Source: Catonia carolina (Eukaryota > Arthropoda > Insecta > Hemiptera > Achilidae). Taken from it: a stretch of DNA of 64,000 nt. Below are positions 32,096 through 43,140 of this stretch, piece after piece. The stretch lies in assembly GCA_035578175.1 (NCBI GenBank), contig JAQMRL010000003.1, positions 90,188,469 to 90,252,468 on the forward strand, in the 5' to 3' direction. Position numbers and translations under genes: made by a program. The notes beneath the pieces are model-generated. The model was not told where the DNA came from, ran no database searches, and saw only the letters and a list, made by a program, of their open reading frames with translations. Every line of letters begins with the position of its first letter. Positions within the stretch are counted from its first letter, which is position 1.

Positions 32096-33404
32096 TGTGT
32101 CTGGGTAATTTGTGGTTGTTTTTAAAACCATGACATGGCAGTCTCTAGGGCATGGGTCAGCATGTGGAGGACTGCTTGTCCCCTCCTATGTCACTCTCAT
32201 CTTCATCCTCAATTTGTTCCAAATGTTTGAATACTACAACATTTATGAATGTAAGACAATAGGGCTATTTGGACTTTTGATGGTTCAGAATTTTTGACAC
32301 AACTGTAGCTATAAAATAACTCGTCAAAAACCAGTTTTATTTCCTGTCAATTATTTATAGTATAGAGTGAGAATGTTCCACAAAATATTTTGTTTTTGAC
32401 TCCCTGATGCTAAAAAATACTTTTGGGAGTGATGTCTGTATCATCCTGATCAAAATTACTAATCTTGTAAATCTGATCCTACGGAAATGTACAATTTTCA
32501 CAATCATCTTCAATTTCCTGTTTTATGTTGATAATGAGATTGATAAAATGTTGGTCATTGTTATTATTCGATTAATTATTATAAAATTAATTTTAGCCAA
32601 AAGTGATTGTAATAAGCTGGCTTCATTGTATTAGCACTAACAAATGGGGTGTCGTTATTAAATTAATAATTAAGTTTAAGTTTTCTAAAGATCAAAAATT
32701 AAGTTTTGGGAAGCTAAAGGCTTTGTTAACTTATAATTTACATGAAACTGCTATTAAAATATATATAATATAAGGGAGATACCAAATTGATCTCAAATCT
32801 CAATTAGTTAACTATTAATATTTTTTCTATGGTATTATTTTATTATTTCACGACATGTGATCAATGAGATTATTATCATTTTTGTAATTATTTGTAATTA
32901 TCTTTCAGTTCAGTTAAAGTAAATAAAAGTTAAAAATTAAGTTTTCCTTCTTAAGTTTCTACGTAATTATTTAATGGACTAGGAATTGCTTTCAGCTGTA
33001 TAAAATGTTGTTACATGAAAACTTTATTTAACAATTTAATTTAGCTTAACTTATTTTAGCTACAAAAGAAAAAGTTTATAATTTTCTAATTCTCTTTTTA
33101 ATCTTTTTCTCATTAACCTCTTTTCTTATTTATTAATTTTGTTTTTATTTTCTAATGGAATAAAATTTAGAATTTAAAAGTAAACTGAAGTGATATTTCC
33201 TGTAGCATTAATCTTTGAGTCATTTTGAAAATTTTATGTTGAATTATGTTATTTTATCAAACAAATTTATAAATAAGATACAAATTCATGCTAAAAATAA
33301 TGTCTACAACTTAAAACAACCGGAAAATCTTAACACAATAATACTACGAAAAACATGTAAATATAAATACGTATAAATCCCTTTAATGAGACGGGTCATC
33401 TCTG
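32096..33404. other. intron sequence, no gene seen
   Basis: Short plus-strand ORFs lack domain or splice support. Mostly AT-rich. Confidence 0.4.
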
Positions 33405-33712
33405 GTGTCAATTTTTAAAAAGGCTTAAGGCCTACCTTAGATTTTTGGCAAAAACCGTTAGTAATTTTTGTATCTACTCTGTAAAAGGAATCAATTGACA
33501 CTATTTTTGTTTAGAAATTCCAACTTTGATATCTTGAATTTTGCCACTTCTAGTCGAAACCGGAAAGTCAAACCCAATTTAGGCCCACTAACTTTTTGTG
33601 TTGATTACAAATCTGAAAACTATTTGTCTCTATCTCTTGTAGTTTCTGACATCTAGGTGTGATGGACGGAGGGACAAAACAAAATAATAGATGACAGTTT
33701 TAAAAATTGTCA
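33405..33712. repeat. MITE-like family B, copy 2
   Basis: Same orientation and order of motifs as 15530-15830, with inverted ends TCAATTTTTAAAA and TTTTAAAAATTGTCA. Confidence 0.7.
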
Positions 33713-33758
33713 CCTAAAAAATAAATTAAAAAATACTTGAGCGTTACAGTATACATAT

Positions 33759-35757
33759 ATTTTTTTTGTCATCAGTCTCTCGACTGGTTTGATGCAGTTC
33801 TCCAAGCTGTTCTATCTTGCGCAAGTTGTTTCATATCTACATACTTGTAACACCCTACATCTTTCGTAATTTGCTTTGTACATTCTAACCTTTGCCTCCC
33901 CCTACAATTCACTCCCTCAATATTACCCTCCATTATTGATAGACCAATACCTGGATGTCTTAAGATATGCCCCAATAGCCTATTTCTGCTTTTGGTAAGA
34001 TGCTTCCATATACTTCTTTTTTCATCCACTCACCTAAGAACCTCTAAATTACATATCCTGTCCACCCACCTAATCTTTAACATTTTCCTATAACACCACA
34101 TTTCAAAAGCTTCTATCTACTTCCTTTCTGCAGCCACTATTACCCATGTTTCTTTCCTGTATAATGCTACACTCCAAACATAGTGTTTTAAGAAATTTTT
34201 TCTAATCTGTAAATCAATGTTTGCAGTCAGTAAGCTGTTTTTCATTTCAACGGCTTTTCTAGCTTGAGCAATTCGACTTTTGATATCACTTGTGCTTCTA
34301 CCATCCTGTGATATTTTGCTCCCTAGATAGCAGAATTCCCTAACTTCCTGTATGTTTTCGTTGCCTACTTTTAAATTTCCCATCTCTTCTAAACCACTCT
34401 TGCTGCTGCACAACACTTTCGTTTTGTTCTTATTAATTTTCATGAAGTAATCCTTTCTCATGATCTCATTCATTCCATTTAAGATTTCCTCTAGTTCTTT
34501 CTTTGTCTTGGCTAATACTACTATATCATCAGCGAATCTCAGCATTTTTATTGTTTCTCCTTGAATTTTTATTCCAGTGTTAAATTTTTCCTTCGTTTTA
34601 TTTATAGCCTCTTCTATATACAAGTTAAAAAGTAGTGGTGACAATGAACATCCTTGTTGTACACCTTTTCTTACGGCAGCCTCTTTTTCATACCCTTCAA
34701 TTCTCAAAACAGCCGTTTGATTCTTTTACAGACTGTACATAACTTTCCATTCTTTAAACTTAATTCCTAGTTTTTTCAAAGTTTTAAACATTTTACTCCA
34801 GTTCAGATTGTCAAATGCTTTCTTTAAATCTACAAATGCCATATAAGTAGTTTTATTTTTCTTTATCCTTTTCTCAATAATCAATCTCAGAGCCAAAATT
34901 GCATCTCGAGTTCCCATTCTCCTTCTAAATCCAAATTGGTCATCATCCAACACTTCTTATAATTCTAATATAAGTATAGTATAAATAATTCTTGTTAGTA
35001 TCTTGGATGCATGGCACGTTAGGCTGATGGTTCTGTAATGTTCACACTTCTCTGCTCCTGACTTTTTTGGTATGGGAATCATAATATTTTTTTTAAAAAT
35101 CCGATGGTACTTCTCCACTCTCATACATTCTGCATAAAAGTTTGTACAATTTGTTTTGAGCAACTTCTCCACAATGTAATAATAATTCCAATGGTATATT
35201 ATCTATTCCTGCCGTCTTATTCATATTCATATTCTTAAGTGCCTGATCGAATTCTTCCCATAGTAGAGGGTCTCCGCTTTGATCTTCTTCAACATCAGTT
35301 TCTTGTTCTATCGCATCATGATCTAATTCTTTTCCCCTGTAGAGTTGGTTTACGTATTCCTTCCATCTTTCAGCTCTCTCTTGGCCATTTAACAATGGTT
35401 TACCATCTGCACTTTATAAATTAACAGCTTTCTTCTTTCGTTCTCCAAAGTTTTCCCTTATTTTTCTGTAAGCTGCGTCTATTTTACCAACTACCATTTT
35501 ACTTTCAATGTCCGTAAATTTCGCTATGATCCAATCTTCCTTCGCTTTCTTACACCTTTTGTTTATAGTATTTCTCAAGTAGCAATATTGCCTTTTAACT
35601 CTTTCGTCCTTTGAGTTTTTAAATTTTCTTCGCTCATCCATCAGTTCCAGAATATCATTAGTAATCCAAGGTTTCCTACCTATTCTTTCAGTATATATGT
35701 AATACAAATATACACAATAAGAACTCTTTTGGGTCAAGACTTTTCACATTTGGAAAA
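33759..35757 (-). pseudogene. non-LTR retrotransposon, reverse transcriptase ORF, 5'-truncated and frameshifted
   Basis: This is the longest LINE copy in the window. On the minus strand successive frames give: TERIGRKPWITNDILELMDE near 35690; WKEYVNQLYRGKELD near 35350; MNKTAGIDNIPLELLLHCGE (the KA.G.D.IP.ELL motif) near 35200; FGFRRRMGTRDAILALR and VDLKKAFDNLNWSKMFKTLK near 34850-34950; VRKGVQQGCSLSPLLFNLYI near 34650; RFADDIVVLAKT (catalytic ADD) near 34530; then RLLGHILRHPG and TAWRTASNQSRD before a stop at 33769-33771. The 3' UTR includes GTCATCAGTCTCTCGACTGG then TTTGATGCAG. The endonuclease domain is missing, and at least four frame breaks make it inactive. Confidence 0.85.
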
Positions 35758-36503
35758 CAGTCGGCTGTAAAACAAAAAAAAAGAAAAACAAGACTTTTCA
35801 CCCATGATTATTTACTGAAACTTGGTTATTCAAAGAAAAATCGAGAAAAATATTTTTATTTCAAAATTTTCTTTTCTAGTAACACCTACATGGAAAATAA
35901 AAATAAAATGTTTTATAATCTAAAACAAACTGACCTCCCAAAATCCCAGTTTTAATTTAGGCTTCAACCAAACTTTATTCATATAAAATGATAATAAAAA
36001 AAAGATTGAGTTTCCCAAAAATATTTTAATCCTTTCTCTATATCCATCCAATATTGGAAATAATACTAAGAGAAAACCGCTAAAGTTCTCTGGTAAAATT
36101 AATATTGATTTTATTTCTTTGGTTTATAAAAAGTTATACCTAAAGCTTTATTAACAGCGAATACTTTAATTCATGAAACAATGGGTTTTGGCATTTTATA
36201 ATTTGAAGGAATTTAACATGTTAAAATTTTAATCAGGAATCAAACCCAGGACATTCACCTTCACACACCGGCATGACACCTTCACACACCAGCTATGCCA
36301 TGAAGCTGATCTTAAAAATTATCAAAATTTTTCGAGTTTTGAATGTTCAAACTTTTAATAGTAATTAATTGCGCCCGTACTGAATGAACTGTTAGTGTGT
36401 GACGGATTGCAATAAGTTTGGGGTTGATTAGACTATTGTACTTATTTAAGCTATTTAAATTTCATTTGCAGTTATTTTATTAACATGTCAATAATAAGGT
36501 TAA
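35758..36503. other. intron sequence with a SINE head remnant
   Basis: 36232-36310 looks like a reversed tRNA-like SINE head (AGGAATCAAACCCAGGACAT, a duplicated TTCACACACC, GCTATGCCATGAAGC). The rest is AT-rich. Confidence 0.4.
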
Positions 36504-36663
36504 AGGTCGATTCATATCATCATGCACCAATCGTTTCCGTAACGTACCGTTTCCTACACGATATTTGAGCTGTCATTCATATAATCAGACAATAACCGGC
36601 ACTGGAAGCCAAAATGTTCAGTAATAACGTAGCTTAGGCTAAGTTTCATTTATTAGCGTCAAA

Positions 36664-36945
36664 ATGTTAGATCTGACTGCTGAAGATTTGTGTGTGATAT
36701 CAATTTTATTGGAAGAAGATGGCGTAGAAAACAATGAACGTAAACTTAAGAGGTTTTCCGCTCATAAAATGTTCAAAACTAGGAAGATTAAGAGAGAATA
36801 CTGGGCTCTACTTAAAGAACTGATGGATAATGAAGATCAGATTTTCCAATACTTTCAGTTTAATGAGTTGTATTTAAAGATAAAACCGGTGTTAACTAAA
36901 CAAGACACTATTTTTAAAGAAGCAATAAAGCCAAAAGAAAACTAA
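36664..36945 (+). pseudogene. Harbinger transposase N-terminal fragment (93 aa ORF)
   Basis: The ORF starts MLDLTAEDLCVISILLEEDG and continues with RKIKREYWALLKELMDNEDQ, FQYFQFNELYLKIKPVLTKQ and DTIFKEAIKPKE before a stop. The (K)R.EY..L...L..DE..F.QYF.......L...I.P...K.DT.FREAI.P.E pattern is the region just before the DDE domain of HARBI1-like transposases. The DDE core is missing, so it cannot transpose. Whether the short ORF is expressed is unknown. Confidence 0.75.
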
Positions 36946-37225
36946 CAAATAAAGGAATACTCGCGAACTAATTCTATTAATATTTCATGGTCTATCGTAG
37001 TAAAAAAAATTCTTAACCTGTACGATAGCTCGTTCATACGGAGCGTATTGTTTGCGTAGCTATGCGTTCCGACATGTTCAAACACGTTCAGTATCCGGCA
37101 AATACCGGGTGTTTATAAATGAAAAGCGGGGTTTTAACGCTCTGTAATATTTAATACATTGCATTTACAATAATATAAATGATACATCAAACGAAAGAGC
37201 AACTCAAACATTTTTACATAAATGC

Positions 37226-38263
37226 CTATAAGTGTTCAATAATGGCACCATTCGTCACACGATACACGTCAATACGATATGCAAGTTCTTCCCAAACGTT
37301 GTTTAGTGTCTCTCGAGAAATTGTTGCAACAACTGCTTCAATCCTGATTCTTAATTCGGGAAGGTCAGCTGGTAGTGGAGGCACATACACACGATCCTCT
37401 CTGAACCCCCAAGGATAGAAATCACACGGCGTCAGATCGGGTGACCGTGCAGGCCATGGAAAACGAGCCCTGTCATTGCACCCCTTGCGGCCAATCCAGC
37501 GGTTAGGTAAAGTGACGTTCAGACAATCGCGTACTTAGTTATGGCAGTGAGGCGGCGCACCATCTTGCTGGAAAATGAAGTTCTCTGGCTCTTCATCTTC
37601 CAACTAAGGGAAGCTGTAGAGTATCAAGGTAAGAAGCACCAGTTACAGTTGCTTCAACAAAAAAGAAAGCCCCATAATCTCTCCGCCGGGACATGGCACA
37701 AAAAACGTTCAATTTAGGGGAGTCTCATTGCACTTGTACCATCGCGTTAGGATTTTCTGTGACCCAGATTGCACATTATGAGTGTTCACTTGTTCACTAT
37801 GGTGAAAGGTCGACTCATCACTGAAGACTACATGATGTAGAAAATCTTCATGCAACAACATTTCGTTAGCGAAGTTGGCACGTAAACCATAGACTACAGG
37901 ATTTAGAGCCTGTACCAACTGCAAACGATAAGTACGTAGTTGTAAGCGTCTCCGTAAAACTTTCCAAACAGTCGTTACAGGAATTGGTAATTCACGACTA
38001 GCTTTCCGAACAGATTTCTGTGGGCTACGCGTGAACGACTCTTTCACTCGCTCAACGCTCTCCGCACTAACACTTGGTCGTCCCGTACTCTTCCCTTTGC
38101 ATAGGCAGCCGGTATCTTTAAACTGATCATAACATCTACGGATGTTATTATCACCTGGAGGTTCACAACCGAACTTAATACGGAACGCACGTTGCACAGT
38201 AACTACCAATTCCGTCTTTGCGAACTGTAAAACACAAAACGCTTTCTGTTCTTTAGTCGCCAT
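37226..38263 (-). pseudogene. DD41D transposase pseudogene
   Basis: The N-terminal 184 residues are open: MATKEQKAFCVLQFAKTELV, then FGCEPPGDNNIRRCYDQFKD, GRPSVSAESVERVKESFTRS, the second HTH, and VVFSDESTFHHS with the first catalytic aspartate. After this the frame shifts. Visible pieces are IWVTENPNAMVQVQ, a stop, DSPKLNVFCAMSRRDYGAF, then FIFQQDGAPPH (second aspartate), a stop at 37535-37537, WPARSPDLTPCDFYPWG (third aspartate) and a natural end IIEHL. Counting codons, 41 positions separate the second and third aspartates. At least two frameshifts and two stops disable it. Confidence 0.85.
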
Positions 38264-38387
38264 CTTTGCTACTAGCGCTTTCTAACGGCTGGCGGTGGAA
38301 ACATTGCGCACTGCTGCCAACAAACAAAACTGCTTGAGTTGGACTTTCGTTTGATGTATCATTTATAACTGTAAGTATAATGTATTA

Positions 38388-38727
38388 CAGTTCAGCCGTT
38401 CTTAGTTTGCTCCTACTGTCAACAAACCAAAGCCACCTACTACAGGGTGTACGCTAGAGTCTTCGACTTTACGGATGTCTTATTCCTATTAAGTTAACTA
38501 TTTTTTAAATTATAAGTACTTAAAGTACTAAAAACATCAGTCATGATATGATGTAGGCCTAACAATTTCATTTAGAAAAATACTTTTAAAAGTATTTTGT
38601 ATTTAAATACTTTTGAAAGTATTTTGTTGTTACTTTTTAATCAGCGTATACACATTTTGATATAATGCGCATGCTCAGTGACGTCATTATTTGTTTACAT
38701 TAGGAGCAAACTAAGAGAGGCTGGACT
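38388..38727 (-). mobile_element. 340-bp Harbinger-type MITE (innermost layer)
   Basis: Ends CAGTTCAGCCGTTCTTAGTT then TGCTCCTAC, and the reverse complement of AGTCCAGCCTCTCTTAGTTT then GCTCCTAATG, flanked by TTA/TAA (38385-38387 and 38728-38730). It interrupts the right terminal repeat of the mariner at a site whose single-TAA counterpart is intact in the left repeat (TATTTAATACATT). The second copy, in inverse orientation, is at 61022-61362. Confidence 0.9.
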
Positions 38728-38938
38728 TTAAATATTATAGAGCGTTAAAACCCCGCCATTCATTTATAAACACCCGGTATTGTCGCCGATAATCTAGTAC
38801 GGAGATGGACCGTGCCGCATAGTAACGTACACGCTACGCTTGACATGAATGCTCTCATTTACAAAGTGCATTTACAAAGTTGTAGGATACGGTCCGTTAA
38901 GGAAACGATTGGTGCATGATGATATGAACCGACCTTAA

Positions 38939-39744
38939 TAGTCATATCGTCGCAACAATAGTGTAGTAGCAATCTTTTTTTTGCGAATCTCAGTTAATAA
39001 CATTATTGCACTGTACTTTGACCTAAGCCCCTTTTACACGGTCAGTTCAGTTCTCATATCAGTTTCAGTTAATAAAAATACGCTTCTGCTCTTTTCATTT
39101 CAGTTGTCATTTCAGTAATGGACGACAATCTACTTATTGCAATTGGGTTGTCATTAGCATTGGGGAGCTGATGGATCATATTATTCTTTATACCTAATTG
39201 ACAACTTATTATAGGTCTTTGCATCTACTCGTTTGAATGTATAAAGGTAACTTATTCTTTCTTATTCCACAGACACGGAAAACTGCGATATAGTTCAATG
39301 AAATCAGTTACAAAATCGTTATTTGGCGACATCAATGCTTCACTGCCGTATGTAAAGGCTGGAACTGCCACCGTCTTAAAATCTTTAACCTTGTTTCGGG
39401 TCTTGTCTTTTGCCATATCATTATGTAAAACATAATAATATGTAAATACAATTTCTACAAAAATATAAACGACAATATTAAAATCTGATTTTACACAGAC
39501 TGGCAAAATTTGTTTTTCTTCTCCTGAAAAGTAATACTTTTGCAGATTCGCTAATTTACCATTATTGCAACGAATGTAATTAAAAGGAGACTAGTCATAA
39601 ACCCAGAACGCGGGTATGCACTTATCAGAAAAAAAATACGTAGGTAATATATAGAAAATTAAAAACCAATAACAATTTCAACAAAACAATGGTCAGAAAA
39701 AAATCACACAAATAACATGTTAAAAAAGGTTCCAACCACAACGT
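38939..39744. other. intron sequence, no gene seen
   Basis: 39025-39120 has repeated TCAGTT motifs in a less AT-rich patch (CCCCTTTTACACGGTCAGTT), possibly one end of an unrecognised DNA element. No partner end is seen. Confidence 0.3.
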
Positions 39745-39895
39745 ATGTTACATTTTTTTTACAGAGCCTAGTTTACTGTTTACCGTCAATTAGTAATTTT
39801 CCATATTTTTAAGTATACAACAGAGGTTGATTTTCATTTAGCGTCATATTGGCTAGAGAAAGTCGTGTGAATGTTTCACACCAAATTTCTTTTTA
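39745..39895 (-). repeat. family C fragment
   Basis: ACAGAGCCTAGTTTACTGTT, GGTTGATTTTCATTTAGCGT and AGAAAGTCGTGTGAATGTTT match the end of 55363-56335. Confidence 0.7.
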
Positions 39896-40427
39896 TATAG
39901 GTATCATAAAGGCATATACAGTACATCAAACTAAAAACAGAATAACTGTAAGCTTAAGCTGAAAATAAATACATTAAATAAAACTAGAAATAGAAGACAA
40001 GTAGTATACAGTTCAAAGGCAGATACCTGAAAATATCTGTTTACTGAGTACTATAATAAAGGTTTCAGTGGTCTGTGGTAATGCGTTTTAAATTGTAATG
40101 AGAGAGTATCCTATAAATTCGAAATAAGGGAGTTGATAAGTAGAAGTTAGTACGACTGTATTTCAAAGCAAAGTATCTCTGTTTGGAGTGTACGTATCTC
40201 TTAACACCATTCCCAAACAACAATAAACCAATAAACTAAGAGAAACAAAATTGTGATTCGAGGAATTAATATTGAAAATTTACTCGGCAACCAACCTTTA
40301 CTTGAAATGTATAAAGTTTTGATCAAAGTTAACTGACACACGTTCTTCTGAGCATATTAGTGTCTTATTTACTGTTTGAACAAGAAAATTTGCGAATTTA
40401 AATCAAATTATATTAAAACTATCTCTT

Positions 40428-40690
40428 TACTTTCTCTTGAACTTTATAAAATATAGGTAAGAAACGTTATATTGATTTTCTGAAATCAAATTTTCACGGA
40501 AAATATACTTTATAGATATTTTTTGAGTCCGCTGAACCCAAATACACATATTTTTACCAATTGTTCCTTGTTGGTGTCTGCCTGTGTGTGAACAAAATTA
40601 ACTCAAAAACAGAAAATCATGCGAAGTTGAAACGAAACTTACGTTAGGTAGTACTATAAGGGGACTAGACACAAGTAGTTTTATCAAAAT
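40428..40690 (-). repeat. family C fragment, diverged
   Basis: TTTACTTTCTCTTG at the edge, then CGCTGAACCCAAATACACAT, a short TGTGTGTG where full copies have the long tract, then GAAACGAAACTTACGTTAGG. It corresponds to the first 350 bp of the inverted copy at 55363. Confidence 0.55.
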
Positions 40691-40779
40691 AAGTCAAACA
40701 AAATTAGTTATTTGTTCAATTTTTCACTTTTAAAAAAAAAATAAGTGTAAACTTTTTTGCGATGTAAATAAGTTATAGT

Positions 40780-41039
40780 GTAAACTGGTCTTCAGTTGGT
40801 TCGTTGCATTAATGGCCTCGGAAATGGGGCAGGGTGTAAACCTTAAATAAATAACCTGAAATGACCTTGATGGTCTTAAGACACCGATAATTCAGCGTGT
40901 GGCTCCGGCGGGGCGGCAGCGCAGAGCCGTTAGGCTTCTAGGGAGTCGTAGAACGTACTCCTTTCCGAGACGATCACACTTTTATTTTTAGCAAGCCTAT
41001 GAGTCTCATTACATCCATTTCCGACAAAAGTTGGTAAAA
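40780..41039. other. GC-richer unassigned patch
   Basis: 40895-40960 (CGTGTGGCTCCGGCGGGGCG...) stands out from the AT-rich surroundings. It may be part of the adjacent LINE or a separate element; no domain is recognised. Confidence 0.3.
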
Positions 41040-41357
41040 ATATAGAGGAAGACAAAGACACATTTTGGTCATCTCCTTTTCAAATGGCATTAGCGATTAA
41101 AAGCTTTAGTCCAAATGAAGTAAAAAAGTCATAGAAAAGGAAATCAATCCTCGGAAAGCTCCAGGATTTAATCTAATTAAGGGGGAAATATTAAAAGAGC
41201 TACCAAAAAGAGAACTATTTTTATCATCGCTATATATCATACTGTTATTCGTATTGGTTGTTTTCCTGAACGGTGGAAAATAGCTCAGGTTATAGTATCA
41301 CCTAAACCTGGGAAAGATCCGTGTGATGTGTCGTCGTACAGACCAGTAAGTTTTCTT
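41040..41357 (+). pseudogene. Jockey-like LINE reverse-transcriptase fragment
   Basis: Reads MALAIKSFSPNEVKK, a frameshift, then EINPRKAPGFNLIKGEILKE, followed by a diverged stretch and (shifted) FPERWKIAQVIVSPKPGKDP-like residues and SSYRPVSF. This is the NP.KAPG.D.I ... P..WK.A....I.KPGKDP ... YRPISLL start of the Jockey-clade reverse transcriptase. Truncated at both sides. Confidence 0.7.
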
Positions 41358-41685
41358 CATGGAGAAAGAAGTGTTTTCCTATTGGTTGGATCGAGTCAAA
41401 ACTTGGCCTCCGATTGGAAGAATTATCGGTTTCTCTGATTGGCCGAAATTGCTACAGGCGTGACTAAGGTGTTGCTTATTTTGCTTTGGAGTTGTACTCC
41501 CCTGCGTGATTATGTTAGTCGCACAATCTAAATCTTCACATTGTTGAAACAGCAAGGATAATGCTGACAATATTTGCGTATTTTTCGTGTACAGTTGTAA
41601 AAGAAGAAACATCTAAAAACGTGTAAAAGTAATACATTTCTTAAAAAACTAAAAATAGATTAGAATAATAAAATCTAAAACTTAC

Positions 41686-41833
41686 AGGATCATTTGTAGA
41701 ATCTAAAGCTGCAGTCAGAATTCTTAGTTGAGGTTCTTGAACCAGTTGAGCTTGCACATTTGTCGATTCTACCATGAAAAGTAGAACTCTTGTTGCCATT
41801 AATTGTAAACAATGATAACTACATTGTCGAAAC
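41686..41833 (-). CDS. armadillo-like host gene, most upstream exon identified
   Basis: 148-nt exon; acceptor ending TTGTTATAG, donor GTAAGT. Its first base completes a codon from an unseen upstream exon. The product reads FRQCSYHCLQLMATRVLLFM then VESTNVQAQLVQEPQLRILT and AALDSTNDP, and runs in phase 0 into QLLVLALQIV of the exon at 21729-21978. Together they make helical repeats of the armadillo type (LQLM....L.....PQLRILTAALDS..DPQLLVLALQIVATVALDP). The intron to the next exon is about 19.7 kb. I found no 5' exon up to 64000. No gene name can be justified; the ARM-like fold itself is an inference from the leucine pattern. Confidence 0.75.
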
Positions 41834-42630
41834 CTATAACAAGTTTATTACAGTATAGATTACATGATTATAGGAAAATACAATTTACGTAATACAAATA
41901 TATAAAAAACAAGTATTTTTAAAATTTTATTTCTAAAAATAACATAGTGTGTTACTTTGTTTAATAACATAAGAATAGATATTTTTTTAAATTTTTTATT
42001 AATGCGTCCAAACAACTCCCGAGAGAATATAGAATATGCCAAGAAGTTATAACACCTGTATAAGCCTACATATTAAAATCACGCATTGTTTTACTACAAC
42101 TATTTAGAAAGACATTTTTGTGGGCTATAAAAAGTTTCATGATCCAGTAATTTTTTTTAAGGAATGTAACAATTACACAACATTTTAAAAATTGGGGTAA
42201 TTTATTGATATATTTTCGCCCCGCATAAGTAGGTTTTTGTTCACAAATTTGTGGTGTAATTCGTCACAAAATATTCGTTTCTGTTTCATATGATATGATA
42301 GTGGACGTATAAATTTTGTATAAAAGTTTTACCTAAGTGTTATGTCATAGGCCTACATTATTACCTCAAAAATGCAGAGTGAGGGAACCGTAAGCAATTT
42401 AAGCTCCTTAACATGTTTTTACCCGTACTTTTGAATACAATTTTAAACTATGTTAAACATTAAATTAATCTGATGAAATGAAGAGAATAGGTGCAACATG
42501 ACAAAAAATAGTAGGCTGACATTTTTTTTAAAATTTCCATAATTTCAATGTTAGGACGACCACTTTTGTCTAATGTATCATCTCATCAAGCTGCAGATTG
42601 TAAACAATTTCGTCCTGTTATTACATTTCT
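41834..42630. other. AT-rich interval upstream of the host exon
   Basis: No splice-bounded exon or element recognised. Confidence 0.4.
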
Positions 42631-43140
42631 TGCGTCTTTCTGTTATCCCCCCCCCACAGCATAATTTTTCACATTTTGTGAATATTTCGTATGCAACCTT
42701 ACAGTATTTTTAACGATAAAAACGGAAAAACATATTTTAAAAAATCCTGCAGCAATATTGTTCAAGTTAAGGTTAAATGTAGGTCGGGTAAATTGCTTTT
42801 TTCTCACTATAGTTACTGTGAGTAATAATGAAATATAAACTCACTGAGTACATTATATCGTTAAATAAATTAATCATTCAATTAATTTAACATAAAAAAT
42901 AACCATAATTAAATTAAATATTATAAAATAATTTAGAGATTTCAACGAATAGTTTAACGTTAACTTGAAAAAGGAAAAAACCCTTGACGTTAACTTGAAA
43001 AATATTGATATATGATTTTTTTAAATTTTTCCCGTTTTTATCGTTAAAAATACTGTAAGAATACCTACATACAAAATGTACTATGTAAATTTTACACAAA
43101 ATGTAAAAAATTATGCGGTGGGGGTGTAACAGAAAAGACC
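42631..43140. mobile_element. foldback/MITE-like element, ~510 bp
   Basis: The two ends are inverted and similar for about 130 bp. The left has GTCTTTCTGTTA.CCCCC, GCATAATTTTTCACATTTTG then TTACAGTATTTTTAACGATA; the right ends with the reverse complement (GGTGGGGGTGTAACAGAAAAGAC at 43117-43138). A local direct repeat CGTTAACTTGAAAAA occurs twice at 42957 and 42987. No coding capacity and no clear target duplication. Confidence 0.65.

Larger units (their letters stand above)
37105..38777 (-). mobile_element. Tc1/mariner (DD41D-type) element inserted in the Harbinger-like element
   Basis: Terminal inverted repeats CCGGGTGTTTATAAATGAA ... GCGGGGTTTTAACGCTCT (left from 37105, right ending 38777) extend through an inner ATGATACATCAAACGAAAG, flanked by TA (37103-37104 and 38778-38779). 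It carries a broken transposase on the minus strand. Its right terminal repeat was later split by a 340-bp MITE at 38388-38727; the intact left repeat shows the uninterrupted sequence. Confidence 0.9.
36504..38935 (+). mobile_element. PIF/Harbinger-like element (outer layer of a triple nest)
   Basis: Inverted ends AGGTCG(A/G)TTCATATCATC then ATGCACCAATCGTTTCC, similar for about 55 bp (left from 36504, right ending 38935), are flanked by TAA (36501-36503 and 38936-38938). A 3-bp TWA duplication is the PIF/Harbinger signature. A 93-residue piece of transposase lies just inside the left end. Without the inserted mariner (37105-38777) the element is only about 0.76 kb, so it was already a deleted, non-autonomous copy. 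Confidence 0.85.

Noticed and set aside
37179..37418. Plus-strand 79-codon ORF inside the DD41D element
   Set aside because: It is the reverse strand of the transposase pseudogene's C-terminal coding region.
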